Assembly (NCBI GenBank): GCA_963716235.1
Contig: CAVQTE010000030.1
Coordinates: 186,001 to 250,000, forward strand
Origin: Sva-07 sp963716235
GTDB lineage: Bacteria > Actinomycetota > Acidimicrobiia > Acidimicrobiales > Ilumatobacteraceae
Reading direction: 5' to 3'
DNA length: 64,000 nt
The notes under the pieces were generated by a model, which saw only the letters and a program-made list of their open reading frames with translations, was not told where the DNA came from and searched no databases. Every line of letters begins with the position of its first letter. Position 1 is the stretch's first letter. A program made the position numbers and the translations under genes. Below, piece after piece: positions 8,471 through 17,334 of this stretch.

Positions 8471-9307
8471 TCAGGCCTCGGCGAGCCACTCGTCGATGAG
8501 GCGGCGGGCCACGGAGATCCCCGGAGGGATCGTGGGCAGGGCATCGCGGCGGTACCAGTTGGCGTCGGCGATCTCGGTCTCGTCGAGCACGAGGTCGCCG
8601 CTGAGGTACTCGGCTCGGAAGCCGATCATCAAGCTGTGCGGGAACGGCCACGGCTGGCTCGCCCGGTACGTGACATTGCCGACCTCGACACCCACTTCCT
8701 CGGCGACCTCGCGCACGACCGCCCCCTCGAGGTCTTCGCCGGCCTCGACGAATCCGGCGAGACACGAATACATCGGCATCGGGAAGTTGACACCGCGAGC
8801 GAGCAGGGCCTCCTGGTCCGGTCCTGGCTCGCCCCGGGTGACCAACACGATCATGGCCGGGGCGAGGCGCGGATACGCAACCAGTCCGCAGGCCGGGCAC
8901 TTCATGCCGCGCTCGCCGAATGACGGCCCGGTCGAGGTACCACATCGGCCGCAGAACCGGTGCGTGCGCGCCCATTCGACGAGTTGCACGGCGCGTCCCG
9001 CAGCCATCCACTCGCTCTGCGCCGCCCGGCCGAAGTAGCTGAACAGGTCGAGCGCGGACCCGTACGACGGGTCGTCTGCTCCGGACGGAACATCGACCGC
9101 CCACCACACGTCTCCCTCCACGACGCCGACCACGTGGCGTTCCCACGATGCGTCGGCGAGTTCTGTGTCGATGAACACCGACGTGCCGATGACGTGGATG
9201 TATCGGTGGCCACCGGCGTGGTCAGCCGGTTCGACGTTCAGCGCCAGGTACAGATCGGACGAGTTCGGGTACGGTGCGGCTGGATCCATCGGACCCATGC
9301 GTAGCAC
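8471..9307 (-). CDS. nudC: NAD+ diphosphatase (NudC, Nudix)
   Basis: About 278 residues. It shows the full NudC arrangement: an N-terminal domain, a zinc ribbon (FCGRCG then CPACG), the Nudix box beginning GFVEAGED with REVAEEVG, and the C-terminal SQPWPFP motif that distinguishes NADH pyrophosphatases. It hydrolyses NAD(H) to NMN(H) and AMP and can decap NAD-capped RNA. Three in-frame ATGs occur within the first seven codons, so the exact start is unsure. Divergent from the nitrobindin gene with about 30 bp between starts. Confidence 0.93.
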   Translation of the reverse strand: MLRMGPMDPAAPYPNSSDLYLALNVEPADHAGGHRYIHVIGTSVFIDTELADASWERHVVGVVEGDVWWAVDVPSGADDPSYGSALDLFSYFGRAAQSEWMAAGRAVQLVEWARTHRFCGRCGTSTGPSFGERGMKCPACGLVAYPRLAPAMIVLVTRGEPGPDQEALLARGVNFPMPMYSCLAGFVEAGEDLEGAVVREVAEEVGVEVGNVTYRASQPWPFPHSLMIGFRAEYLSGDLVLDETEIADANWYRRDALPTIPPGISVARRLIDEWLAEA

Positions 9308-9327
9308 GCGTCCGGTCGGCGCCGCCG

Positions 9328-9339
9328 TACGGTGGATGC
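9328..9339 (+). promoter_or_regulatory. Leaderless -10 box (TACGGT) of the nitrobindin gene
   Basis: TACGGT at 9328-9333, 6 nt, then GTG at 9340; selects this GTG over an in-frame codon at 9274 that lies inside the divergent nudC gene. Confidence 0.6.
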
Positions 9340-9825
9340 GTGGATCCTGAACTGCATCCAGACGTGTCGGCGCTCTCGGCGCTCCTCGGGACGTGGGAGG
9401 GCACGGGCACGGGCGAGTACCCGACGATCGACGACTTCGCGTATCGCGAGTCGATCACCTTCACCCACGTCGGCAAGCCGTTCCTCGCGTACACGCAGCG
9501 CACGCGTCATCCCGAGAACGGCCTGCCGATGCATTCCGAGTCTGGCTACTGGAGGGTCCCCGGGCCGGGCGGCATCGAGATCGTCATGGCGCAGCCGACC
9601 GGTCTCGCCGAGATCTACGAGGGCGCCGTCGTCTCGAACGATGGCACGGTCGTGATCGACGTGCGCTCCGTCTCGGTCGGCGCCACGACGTCGGCGAAGG
9701 AGGTCACCATCACGGAACGGACGATCTCGGTGACCGGAGACGACATGCACTACACCTTCCGCATGGCCGCCGTCGGCCAGCCGCTCCAACACCACCTCAG
9801 TGCGCGTTTGCGCCGGGTCACGTGA
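9340..9825 (+). CDS. Nitrobindin-like heme-binding protein (FABP-like, DUF1794)
   Basis: About 161 residues from GTG 9340. The N-terminal signature LLGTWEGTGTGEYPTI is diagnostic of nitrobindins (THAP4 C-domain/FABP-like beta-barrels), followed by a mostly beta sequence of the expected length. These proteins bind ferric heme and react with nitric oxide or peroxynitrite; the usual axial histidine near the C-terminus could be one of the pair in LQHHLS. Cytosolic. Confidence 0.85.
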   Translation: MDPELHPDVSALSALLGTWEGTGTGEYPTIDDFAYRESITFTHVGKPFLAYTQRTRHPENGLPMHSESGYWRVPGPGGIEIVMAQPTGLAEIYEGAVVSNDGTVVIDVRSVSVGATTSAKEVTITERTISVTGDDMHYTFRMAAVGQPLQHHLSARLRRVT

Positions 9826-9887
9826 CGAAACGTCATGTGTGACCCGGCACCGTGGGAGATTCCGTGTGAGGTTGGTCGGCGAATCGC

Positions 9888-9893
9888 TACAGT
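9888..9893 (+). promoter_or_regulatory. Probable -10 box (TACAGT) of the riboswitch-ATPase transcript
   Basis: TACAGT at 9888-9893 would start transcription near 9900, just before the riboswitch at 9906. No convincing -35 box. Confidence 0.45.
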
Positions 9894-9905
9894 GATCCCA
9901 CATAT

Positions 9906-9992
9906 CTGAAGGGGAGTACCCCTCGAGGTCCGTCGTCAACACGCTCCGCACGGAGTCGGCGGGGCCAGCCCGTGTGGCGGGGAGACCTTCAG
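9906..9992 (+). ncRNA. yybP-ykoY (Mn2+) riboswitch
   Basis: The 87-nt element begins CTGAAGGGGAGTA and ends GGGGAGACCTTCAG. The outer stem CTGAAGG/CCTTCAG closes perfectly. The two conserved loop motifs of this class, GGGGAGUA and GAGACCUU, are present, with CGUCAACAC in the internal arm. Known members sense Mn2+ and control Mn2+ exporters and related P-type ATPases, which is what follows here. The sequence does not show whether control is by termination or by RBS masking; the RBS GAAAG is only about 20 nt downstream (10012-10016). Confidence 0.9.
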
Positions 9993-10022
9993 CGAGCCAT
10001 GCACGTTTGCTGAAAGTTGACC

Positions 10023-12761
10023 ATGAACGTCTCCGCGACCCTTCCGATCCCTCTCGATCCATCCGCCTCGAGCGTCGAACCGTGGCATCGTCAATCGATT
10101 GATGTCGTCGTCGACGGACTCGGCAGCTCGCTCGACGGTCTCGATGCCGCCGAGGTGGCTTCCCGGCTCGAGGAGTTCGGGCCGAACGAACTCACCGAAT
10201 CGGCAGGGACGAGCAAGCTCCGCCTGATCTGGCAGCAGATCTCCTCGATCATGGTGCTCATCCTGATCGGCGCCGCACTGTTGTCGCTTGCACTCGGCAA
10301 GTACCTCGAGGCAGGAGCGATCGGTGCGATCGTCGTACTGTTCGCCGCCCTCGGCTTCTTCCAGGAGTACCGCGCCGAGCAGGCCATCGCCGCCCTTCGC
10401 CGGATGGCGGTACCGTCGGCACGCGTCACCCGCGGCGGACTCGTGACGTCGGTCCCGGTCGCCGAACTGGTACCGGGAGACATCGTCCACCTCGATGCCG
10501 GCACCGTCGTACCCGCCGACATGCGGCTCATCGAAGTCGCGAGCCTGCGGATCGAGGAGGCGGCGCTCACCGGCGAGTCCGAACCGGTCGACAAGCAGGT
10601 CGAGGAAGTCGACCGGGACGACCTGGCGCTCGGTGACCGGGTCTGCATGGCGTACTCCGGCACGCAGGTGAGCGCCGGGCGGGGCAAGGGCCTCGTCGTG
10701 GCGACGGGGATGCGGACCGAGCTCGGCCACATCGCCAGCCTGCTGCAGAACGTCGAATCCGAGCAGACCCCACTCCAACGCCGACTCGACAGCGTCGGCA
10801 AGCAGTTGGCGCTCCTCGGCATCCTGGTGGCCCTGGCCGTCGTGGTCATGGGAGCCATCGCAGGGGAGTCCGCTGCGGATCTCGTGTTGACCGCGATCAG
10901 TGTCGCCGTTGCGGTCATCCCCGAGGGTCTGCCTGCCGTCGTCACGTTCACGCTGGCCATCGGCGCGCAGCGCATGCTGCGGCGCCAAGCGTTGATCCGC
11001 AAGCTTCCCGCTGTCGAAACGCTTGGATCGGTGACCGTCATCTGCTCCGACAAGACGGGGACGCTCACCGAGAATCGGATGACGGTCACGGTGCTCGACG
11101 TCGCCGGCCATCAGCTCTCCTTCGACTCCGACACGGCCGACCGTGTCCAGGCGGGACCACCGACGCTTCGGTTGGCGCTCGTCGCCGGGTTGCTCTGCAA
11201 TGACGGTGAGTTCCAGCGGGCAGCCGACGGAACCATCGAGCTGCTCGGGGATCCGACCGAAACGGCGCTCCTGCAGGCCGCTCACCTTGCGGGCCTCGAC
11301 GTGGAAGCTCTGAAGGACTCGATCCCGCGGATCGACGAGCGGCCGTTCGACTCGACCCGCAAGCGAATGAGTACCATTCACGCGGCGATCGCCGGTGCGA
11401 TCCCCGAACTGGCAGCATTGCCGCAGGACCGCACGATCTCGTTCGTCAAGGGAGCGCCGGACGGATTGATCGAGCACTCAACCGAGGTGTTCGACGGGAC
11501 TGGCGTGGTGCCGTTCGATGATGCATGGCGTCAGCGGGCCCTCGACGCCAACAACACCCTTGCTGCAGGCGGCATGCGAGTGCTCGGCTTGGCGTACCGA
11601 ACGATCGACGGACCAGACGATGATCCGGAGTCGTCGCTGACGCTGCTCGGTCTTGTCGGGATCATCGACCCGCCCCGCGCCGAAGTTCGTGACGCAGTGG
11701 CCATCTGCCGCAGCGCCGGCATCCGACCGGTGATGATCACCGGCGACCACCCGCTGACCGCTGTCGCCATTGCCAAGGACCTTGGTATCAGCGACAACGA
11801 CCGGGTGCTCATCGGCTCCGACCTCGACCGGATGAGCGACGAGGAGTTCAGCGACGCTGCGGCCACCGTCTCGGTGTTCGCCCGCGTGTCTCCCGAGCAC
11901 AAGCTGCGTATCGTCGGCGCCCTTCAGGCGCAGAGCCAGGTTGTCGCGATGACCGGTGACGGCGTCAACGACGCTCCGGCGCTGAAGCGTGCCGACATCG
12001 GCGTGGCGATGGGCATCACCGGTACCGACGTCTCCAAGGAGGCGGCCGACATGGTGCTGCGTGACGACAACTTCGCCACGATCGTGGCCGCCGTTGAAGA
12101 GGGCCGGGTGATCTACGACAACCTGCGCCGTTTCGTCAGCTTCGCCGTAGCGGGCAACCTCGGCAAGATCATCGTGATGCTCATCTGGCCGATCCCGTTC
12201 CTCGTTTCGGGTGATACGGCTGGGGGCGTCGTCATTGCGTTCCTCCCGTTGCAGTTGCTGTGGCTCAACCTGATGACCGACGGCCTGCTCGGGCTGTCGA
12301 TGGGTGTCGAACCGGCCGAGCCGGGTGTGATGCAGCGAGGCCCGCACCGGCCGTCCGATGGGCTGTGGGCAGGTCGGCTCGGGCATCGGACCGCGTGGGT
12401 CGGCACGCTCATCGGCGTCGCCACCCTGGCGGTCGGGTTCGGCTACTACGCGCTCGACCTCGATCAGTGGCAGACGATGATGTTCACGGCGTTGGCGTTC
12501 ATGCAGGTGGGCCAGGCGTTCGCCACGCGGTCGTCGACCGAGTCGCTGCGTACGATCGGACTCGGGACGAACCGGCTGATGCTCGGCATCGCAGCCGGGG
12601 TGATCGCCCTGCAGCTCGCCGCGGTCTACACCCCGCTCAGCGAATTCCTCGATCTCGACACGCTGAGCGCCGTCGACATCTCGATCTGTGCGTTGCTGGG
12701 AGTCGGACTTCTCGCAGTCATCGAAACGGTCAAGCTGGTCGCTCGTCGCCGAGCGGTGTGA
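10023..12761 (+). CDS. P2-type Ca2+/Mn2+-transporting ATPase under riboswitch control
   Basis: About 912 residues from ATG 10023 (RBS GAAAG 6 nt upstream; a TTG at 10017 is less likely). It has the cation-ATPase N-terminal segment, the actuator motif TGES (183-186), PEGLP in helix M4 (300-304), the phosphorylation site DKTGTLT (D343), the KGAPD nucleotide site, TGDGVNDAPALK, and LNLMTDGLLGL in M6. PEGLP plus NxxTD is the SERCA/PMR1-like pattern (type IIA). The upstream Mn2+ riboswitch makes Mn2+ export the best guess, though Ca2+ cannot be excluded. Its last 32 bp overlap the convergent S9 peptidase gene. Confidence 0.93.
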   Translation: MNVSATLPIPLDPSASSVEPWHRQSIDVVVDGLGSSLDGLDAAEVASRLEEFGPNELTESAGTSKLRLIWQQISSIMVLILIGAALLSLALGKYLEAGAIGAIVVLFAALGFFQEYRAEQAIAALRRMAVPSARVTRGGLVTSVPVAELVPGDIVHLDAGTVVPADMRLIEVASLRIEEAALTGESEPVDKQVEEVDRDDLALGDRVCMAYSGTQVSAGRGKGLVVATGMRTELGHIASLLQNVESEQTPLQRRLDSVGKQLALLGILVALAVVVMGAIAGESAADLVLTAISVAVAVIPEGLPAVVTFTLAIGAQRMLRRQALIRKLPAVETLGSVTVICSDKTGTLTENRMTVTVLDVAGHQLSFDSDTADRVQAGPPTLRLALVAGLLCNDGEFQRAADGTIELLGDPTETALLQAAHLAGLDVEALKDSIPRIDERPFDSTRKRMSTIHAAIAGAIPELAALPQDRTISFVKGAPDGLIEHSTEVFDGTGVVPFDDAWRQRALDANNTLAAGGMRVLGLAYRTIDGPDDDPESSLTLLGLVGIIDPPRAEVRDAVAICRSAGIRPVMITGDHPLTAVAIAKDLGISDNDRVLIGSDLDRMSDEEFSDAAATVSVFARVSPEHKLRIVGALQAQSQVVAMTGDGVNDAPALKRADIGVAMGITGTDVSKEAADMVLRDDNFATIVAAVEEGRVIYDNLRRFVSFAVAGNLGKIIVMLIWPIPFLVSGDTAGGVVIAFLPLQLLWLNLMTDGLLGLSMGVEPAEPGVMQRGPHRPSDGLWAGRLGHRTAWVGTLIGVATLAVGFGYYALDLDQWQTMMFTALAFMQVGQAFATRSSTESLRTIGLGTNRLMLGIAAGVIALQLAAVYTPLSEFLDLDTLSAVDISICALLGVGLLAVIETVKLVARRRAV

Positions 12762-14759
12762 GCTTGTCGTGGAACCAGTCGAGGATGATCTCGCCGCGCT
12801 GCACACGATGGACCGGTGACCCGGACCGTGACAGCTCGTGGTCCTCGCCGGGGAAGCGATAGAAGTCGACGTCCCTGCCGAGGAGCTTGAGTGCCACCCA
12901 GAGCTCCTCGGCCTGCCCGATCGGGCAGCGCAGGTCGTTCTCGGAGTGGATGAGCAGCATCGGCTTGTCGATGTTCCGCACGCCTCGTATCGGCGACATC
13001 CGCTCGTATTCGTCCGGTGCGTCGATGTGCGAGACGCCGTGCTCGGTGATGAACGTCGTCGAGATGTCCGACGACCACTCCTCCGAGGTGAGATTGTTCA
13101 CCGCCCGCTCCGAGCAGAACGCCCGGAACCGGTCGCCGTGGAAGGAGGCCAACCAGGTGGCCATGAAGCCGCCGTAGGAACCGCCGAGCATGCCGACGCG
13201 ATCCGCGTCGCAGAACTCGTAGCGGTCGAGTGCGGTGTCGATGATCGCCAGCACGTCGTCGACGTCGACGCTGCCCCAACCGGTACCTGGCTTGACCGGG
13301 TGGAGCGGGCCGTGGATCGCATGGGCCCAGCCTGAGTGGCGCCCGCTCCCACCGCGCGGGTTGCCGAGCACGACCACGAAGCCGGCCGCTGCCTGCATCT
13401 GGAACTCGTCGAAGAAGTGTTCGCCGTACTGGCTGAACGGGCCGCCATGGACGTTGAGGAGCACGGGGTAGCGGCGGGTCTCGTCGAAGTCCGCCGGGCG
13501 CATGATCCAGGCGTCGATCTCGTCGGTGCCGTCGGTTGTGCGGGCCGTGAACTTCTCCCAACCGAGCAGCTGGGCCGAGAACTCCACGCCGACGCGGGTG
13601 CGGCGTTCGTCGCCGACGTACAGTTCAGCGAGCTGGGTGACCGTGCTCCGGGCAGTGGCGAGCGTCGCGCCGGCGGCGTCGAACGTCGTCACGGTCAGCG
13701 GTCCGTCGGTGAGGGGCGCCGGCACGAACGAGCCGTCCGCCGGCAGCCGGTAGAGGTGCGCATCCCCTCGATCCTCCGCCACCGCCAGCAGTTGCGTGGC
13801 GGACTCCCATACCGGTGCCGGTCGGCCTGAGGCGGTCTCGAACGTGCGGTCGAAGCCGGCCGAGATCCAGCGGATCGCCGACTCCTGGAGCGTTCTCGCT
13901 GTTCGTGGCGGAGGATGCCGACCTTGGCGTTCTGCGTCATGGTCCGAGTGTCGCTGTAGCCGATGAACGCGACAGAGTGACCGTCCGGCGACACCGAGGG
14001 TTGCGAGTACCTGCCGTCGTGCCCCGTGAGGCAGCGCACTTCCCCGCCGTCGATGCCGAGTGGGACGACGTAGAGGTCGATCGCGAAATCACGATCCCAC
14101 GTGTCGTGACGGTGGGCGGAGGTGACGACTCCCGAGGAGTCGCGTAACCAGCTCACCCCGCTGTGTCCGAACTCACCGGGGGTCAGGTTGCGGGGAGTTC
14201 CCGTTCCGTCGCTGGCGACGACGTAGATGTGGTTGGGTCGGTCGAACACCCAATCCTCACCGTTGAGGCGGCTGAGGAACCGTTCGATCTTGCGAGGCGC
14301 CTGCCACGACTCATCCGGCTGCTCGTAACGCTCGTCGCGGGTCCGGCTCGTGAATGCGATGCAGCGGCCGTCCGGTGACCAGGCGACGTCGCCGAGTCCG
14401 TCGGGCATGGTGCACACGGTGCGAACCTCACCCGCAGCATCGACGGGGAGAATGTGCAGTGTCGAGTCGCCCCGCTTCTCGCCACGCCGTGACGTGAAGG
14501 CGAGGAATCGTCCGTCGGGCGACCATGCCGGATTGCCGTCGTGTTCACCAGCGGTCACCGGCGCATCGTCGAGCCACACCAGCGTGCGGGTGGTGTTCTT
14601 GGCGAGATCGGTCGTCGCCACGACGAACGCCACGTGTGACCCGTTCGGGCTCACCGCCACTCGTACGACCTCGCTGCGCCCAGCGATCATCCGCTCCGCG
14701 ATCGCCCGATTGCCGCGTTCGGGTGCCGAGGGAAGGGGCGGCGGAGGCAGCGCTGACAT
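12730..14759 (-). pseudogene. S9-family prolyl oligopeptidase / acylaminoacyl peptidase, frame-broken
   Basis: From ATG 14759 the N-terminal half is a TolB-like beta-propeller with repeated blades (WSPDGRFLAFTS, WSPDGRCIAFTS, VSPDGHSVAF). The C-terminal half, in a second frame ending at 12730, is an alpha/beta-hydrolase with the nucleophile in GGSYGGFMAT, the acid near SENDLRCP and the base in GEDHEL. The frames meet at about 13885-13915, where one base appears to be missing. Both halves are otherwise full length, together about 676 codons. Cytosolic peptidase removing dipeptides or acylated residues. The 3' end overlaps the P-type ATPase gene. Confidence 0.85.
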
Positions 14760-14771
14760 CGCGCCACGGTA
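14760..14771 (-). promoter_or_regulatory. Leaderless -10 box (TACCGT) of the S9 peptidase gene
   Basis: TACCGT at 14771-14766, 6 nt, then ATG at 14759. Confidence 0.55.
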
Positions 14772-14799
14772 GCAACCGCCCGAGCAGCGCCGAATGCCT

Positions 14800-15843
14800 C
14801 TATTCGGCGAGGCCGACGGGCTGGTCGTCGATGATCTGGTCGAGGTACTCCGACATGCCGTAGCCCACCCGGCCCTCGAACTCGCCGGAGTGGATCGTCC
14901 ACTTCGTGTAGGCCTCGGAGATGCGGGTCTGCAGCCAGTCACCGTCGGGAGTCTGGCGCCGGTTACGCAGTGGGATCAGGCTGAGCGCCTCGCCGGTGAA
15001 TCGCCACTCACGGTCGGACCGACTCGAACGGATGACCCCCTCGATGCGGTCGTGGTAGCTCTCCTCGCCCCGAGTGTCGGTCGTGATCTCGACGTCGTCG
15101 CAGAGGTGGATCGTTCCGTTCTCCCAGACGAACCCGCCTCGCGTGCCGGGCGAGTCGCGCTTGGCGACGCGGCTCGCCATGAACCCGAAGTTCTCGTCGA
15201 CATTGGCCGTCAACCAGCGGTAGTACCACGGCGCCTGCCAATACCGCGGGCCCCAGGAGTGGTCGCGCAGGCCGAAGCCGTCGATCTGCCACTCGCGGTC
15301 GCCGACGCGCATCGTGCCGGTTGCCTCGATCAGCTGCTCGTAGTGGCCTTTGGCGAACTCCTCGCCCGGTGTCTCGTGCGGTTCGTCGGGTTCGCCGCCG
15401 AACATGCTCGGGCGGCCCTGGCCGGTGAACGTGAGGTGGATCTCGGCTTCGGCGTACGGGTTGTTCGTGAACGCCTCTTTCGGATTCGCCATCTGCTCGG
15501 GCTCGTCGAGCACGACGACCTTGCCGACGTAGTCGATGCGCAATTCCTCGAACGGTTTGACCATGGTCCAGGTGAGCCCAGCGGCGTCGAACGCATCGTT
15601 GTTGTCGATGGCGGGCCGCTTGAACATGAAGCCGACCTGCCGATTGCCGCCCTCGACCTCGGGCGGCAGGTAGAGGCACACCGTCATCTCGGCGGTGCCC
15701 TCGTTGGCACGGTTGCCCATCCGGAACCAGCCACCCACACCTTGCGCCGGGTCGAAGCAGTTGATGTACATGCTCTCGTTGAAGTTCGGCTCGGGGCCGA
15801 GTTCGTGCATGTATTCGTCGGCTTCGTCCAGTCTCACGGGCAT
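14800..15843 (-). CDS. Conserved protein with AttH-like / DUF7064-type fold
   Basis: 347 residues from ATG 15843. The sequence is beta-rich, with repeated tryptophan-containing strands (GGWFRMGNRANEG, FGLRDHSWGPRYWQAPWYYRW). The RDHSWGPR pattern is typical of AttH/hydroxyneurosporene-synthase-like proteins and the DUF7064 group that is common in actinobacteria and often sits near lipid or terpenoid enzymes. No signal peptide. A role in binding or modifying a hydrophobic substrate is inferred only from the family; the function is unknown. Confidence 0.65.
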   Translation of the reverse strand: MPVRLDEADEYMHELGPEPNFNESMYINCFDPAQGVGGWFRMGNRANEGTAEMTVCLYLPPEVEGGNRQVGFMFKRPAIDNNDAFDAAGLTWTMVKPFEELRIDYVGKVVVLDEPEQMANPKEAFTNNPYAEAEIHLTFTGQGRPSMFGGEPDEPHETPGEEFAKGHYEQLIEATGTMRVGDREWQIDGFGLRDHSWGPRYWQAPWYYRWLTANVDENFGFMASRVAKRDSPGTRGGFVWENGTIHLCDDVEITTDTRGEESYHDRIEGVIRSSRSDREWRFTGEALSLIPLRNRRQTPDGDWLQTRISEAYTKWTIHSGEFEGRVGYGMSEYLDQIIDDQPVGLAE

Positions 15844-15856
15844 GAGTGCGACGATA
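15844..15856 (-). promoter_or_regulatory. Leaderless -10 box (TATCGT) of the AttH-like gene
   Basis: TATCGT at 15856-15851, 7 nt, then ATG at 15843, which excludes a 42-residue in-frame extension. Confidence 0.6.
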
Positions 15857-15884
15857 CGCACCCTGAGCAGGGCCGACACGAGTC

Positions 15885-17198
15885 CTACTGCCGGTGTCGT
15901 GACGTGTTCTCGGTGGAACTCATCGGAGTGCGGGAACTCGTCGGATCGAGGAGCACGATCACGAGGCACGTCAGGGCAGCGGCACCGAACACCACGATCG
16001 CTCCGGTCACGGATTCGAGGAGATCGGGTGCGAACAGCATCGTGCCGGCGAGTGCGAGCATGAGCACACCGCTCACGAGCTGGAGAATCCGCCCCTGGCG
16101 TTCCTGGAGTTTCGCGGCCCGAAGCGTGAACACGGCCAGGGCGAAGATCACGAGCTCATCGACGAGGAACACGCTGAGATAGAGCACGAAGAGGAGGAAG
16201 ACCCCTGCCGCCGGGACGTCGCGAGCCGACACCAGATCGGTCCACAGCAGGGGGAGCCCGGCGGTGCACGGTGTCTCGGCGAGCGACACTCCGACGGCCA
16301 GTGCTGCAGTGCCACCGAGTAGGGCCGCCATCGAGCGGTCGGGGTGGGCCAGCCGCCGCATCCGTCGGTACATGTCGGGCTTGCGTTCGTCAGCGATCGT
16401 CAGCGAGACGCCGCGCGATGTCACGTACTCCTTGACGTGCAGCACGCCGAAGGTCCCGGCGATCAGTGCGACCCCGACCCTGATCCAGGTCAGCTCTCCC
16501 GCGTAGTCGAGCACGCTGTACGCGCCGAGCATGTACAGGCCGTACAGTGCCGACGTGATCGTGAGGAACACGATGCCCACGATGGCCGTGTGCGCCCGTG
16601 AGCCGCTGTGCACGACGAGCGCGAGCAGCATCGACAGAACCCAGAACGAGCAGGGGTTCACGCCGTCGACGAACCCGATCAGCACGGTGGCAGCAACCAG
16701 TGACGAATCACCCACATCGACGGTGCCGAAGAATGGCACGTCGACCGACGTGCGCTCCTCGACGGGTGGTGCACGGTCGGCGACCAGCGCCACCACGGTC
16801 TGTTCGATCTGATCCCTCACCGTCGAGTCGAAGCCCACCCAGTACCGATCGGCGAGGAATGTCGTCGGGACAGCCGAGATGTCGATGCCGGCCTCGGCCG
16901 CCATGGAACGGAAGCGGTCGCGGTTCTCCTCGTCGTTCCACACTTCGTACGCCAGCACATCGAGTGACGGGTGACGTTCCTCGAGTTCGTCGAGGAATTC
17001 GAGCTCGCGAGCACAGTACGGGCAACCCTCGCCGTAGAAGACGACCAGCTCGATGCGGTCGTCATCGGTGCCATCGTCGACAGGAGGGGCCGTGATCGAC
17101 GCGCCTGCTGGGCCCCCGGCCGCGAACCAGAGCGCGGCCGCTGCTGCGAGAACCACGGCCGATGTGCGGAGCCGGAGGAGTACGAGGCGATGCCTCAC
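15885..17198 (-). CDS. Thioredoxin-CcdA/DsbD-like fusion, membrane thiol-disulfide reductase
   Basis: 437 residues. An N-terminal signal peptide (about 10-34) is followed by an extracytoplasmic thioredoxin fold with the redox pair CPYC (C59, C62). After a linker there are about six to eight membrane helices of the CcdA/DsbD type, carrying the two membrane cysteines in VNPCSFWVLS and ETPCTAGLPL. The layout, thioredoxin first and membrane domain second, reverses the beta-gamma order of DsbD. It should carry electrons from cytosolic thioredoxin to the outer face for cytochrome c maturation or disulfide repair. Confidence 0.85.
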   Translation of the reverse strand: MRHRLVLLRLRTSAVVLAAAAALWFAAGGPAGASITAPPVDDGTDDDRIELVVFYGEGCPYCARELEFLDELEERHPSLDVLAYEVWNDEENRDRFRSMAAEAGIDISAVPTTFLADRYWVGFDSTVRDQIEQTVVALVADRAPPVEERTSVDVPFFGTVDVGDSSLVAATVLIGFVDGVNPCSFWVLSMLLALVVHSGSRAHTAIVGIVFLTITSALYGLYMLGAYSVLDYAGELTWIRVGVALIAGTFGVLHVKEYVTSRGVSLTIADERKPDMYRRMRRLAHPDRSMAALLGGTAALAVGVSLAETPCTAGLPLLWTDLVSARDVPAAGVFLLFVLYLSVFLVDELVIFALAVFTLRAAKLQERQGRILQLVSGVLMLALAGTMLFAPDLLESVTGAIVVFGAAALTCLVIVLLDPTSSRTPMSSTENTSRHRQ

Positions 17199-17210
17199 GC
17201 CTCGACGCTA
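17199..17210 (-). promoter_or_regulatory. Leaderless -10 box (TAGCGT) of the thioredoxin-CcdA gene
   Basis: TAGCGT at 17210-17205, 6 nt, then GTG at 17198. Confidence 0.55.
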
Positions 17211-17290
17211 CGACGCGCCCGTTGCAGACTTCAGGGTCAATGGTCGGAATCCACCGACCCACCGGCCGAGGTCTGCCTGTTCTCGGCAAG

Positions 17291-17330
17291 TACGTTGGTG
17301 GCAGCGACGATCGGCGTTGCGCTGGAGGGA
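17291..17330 (+). promoter_or_regulatory. Leadered promoter (TACGTT) and strong RBS of the TauD-like gene
   Basis: TACGTT at 17291-17296 would give an untranslated leader of about 30 nt containing GGAGGGA at 17324-17330, 4 nt before the ATG at 17335. This contrasts with the leaderless starts around it. Confidence 0.45.
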
Positions 17331-17334
17331 CGAG

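Noticed and set aside
10091..11089. Long antisense open frame opposite the P-type ATPase gene
   Set aside because: It mirrors the codon pattern of the real gene, encodes low-complexity Ser/Arg/Thr sequence and has no family motif.
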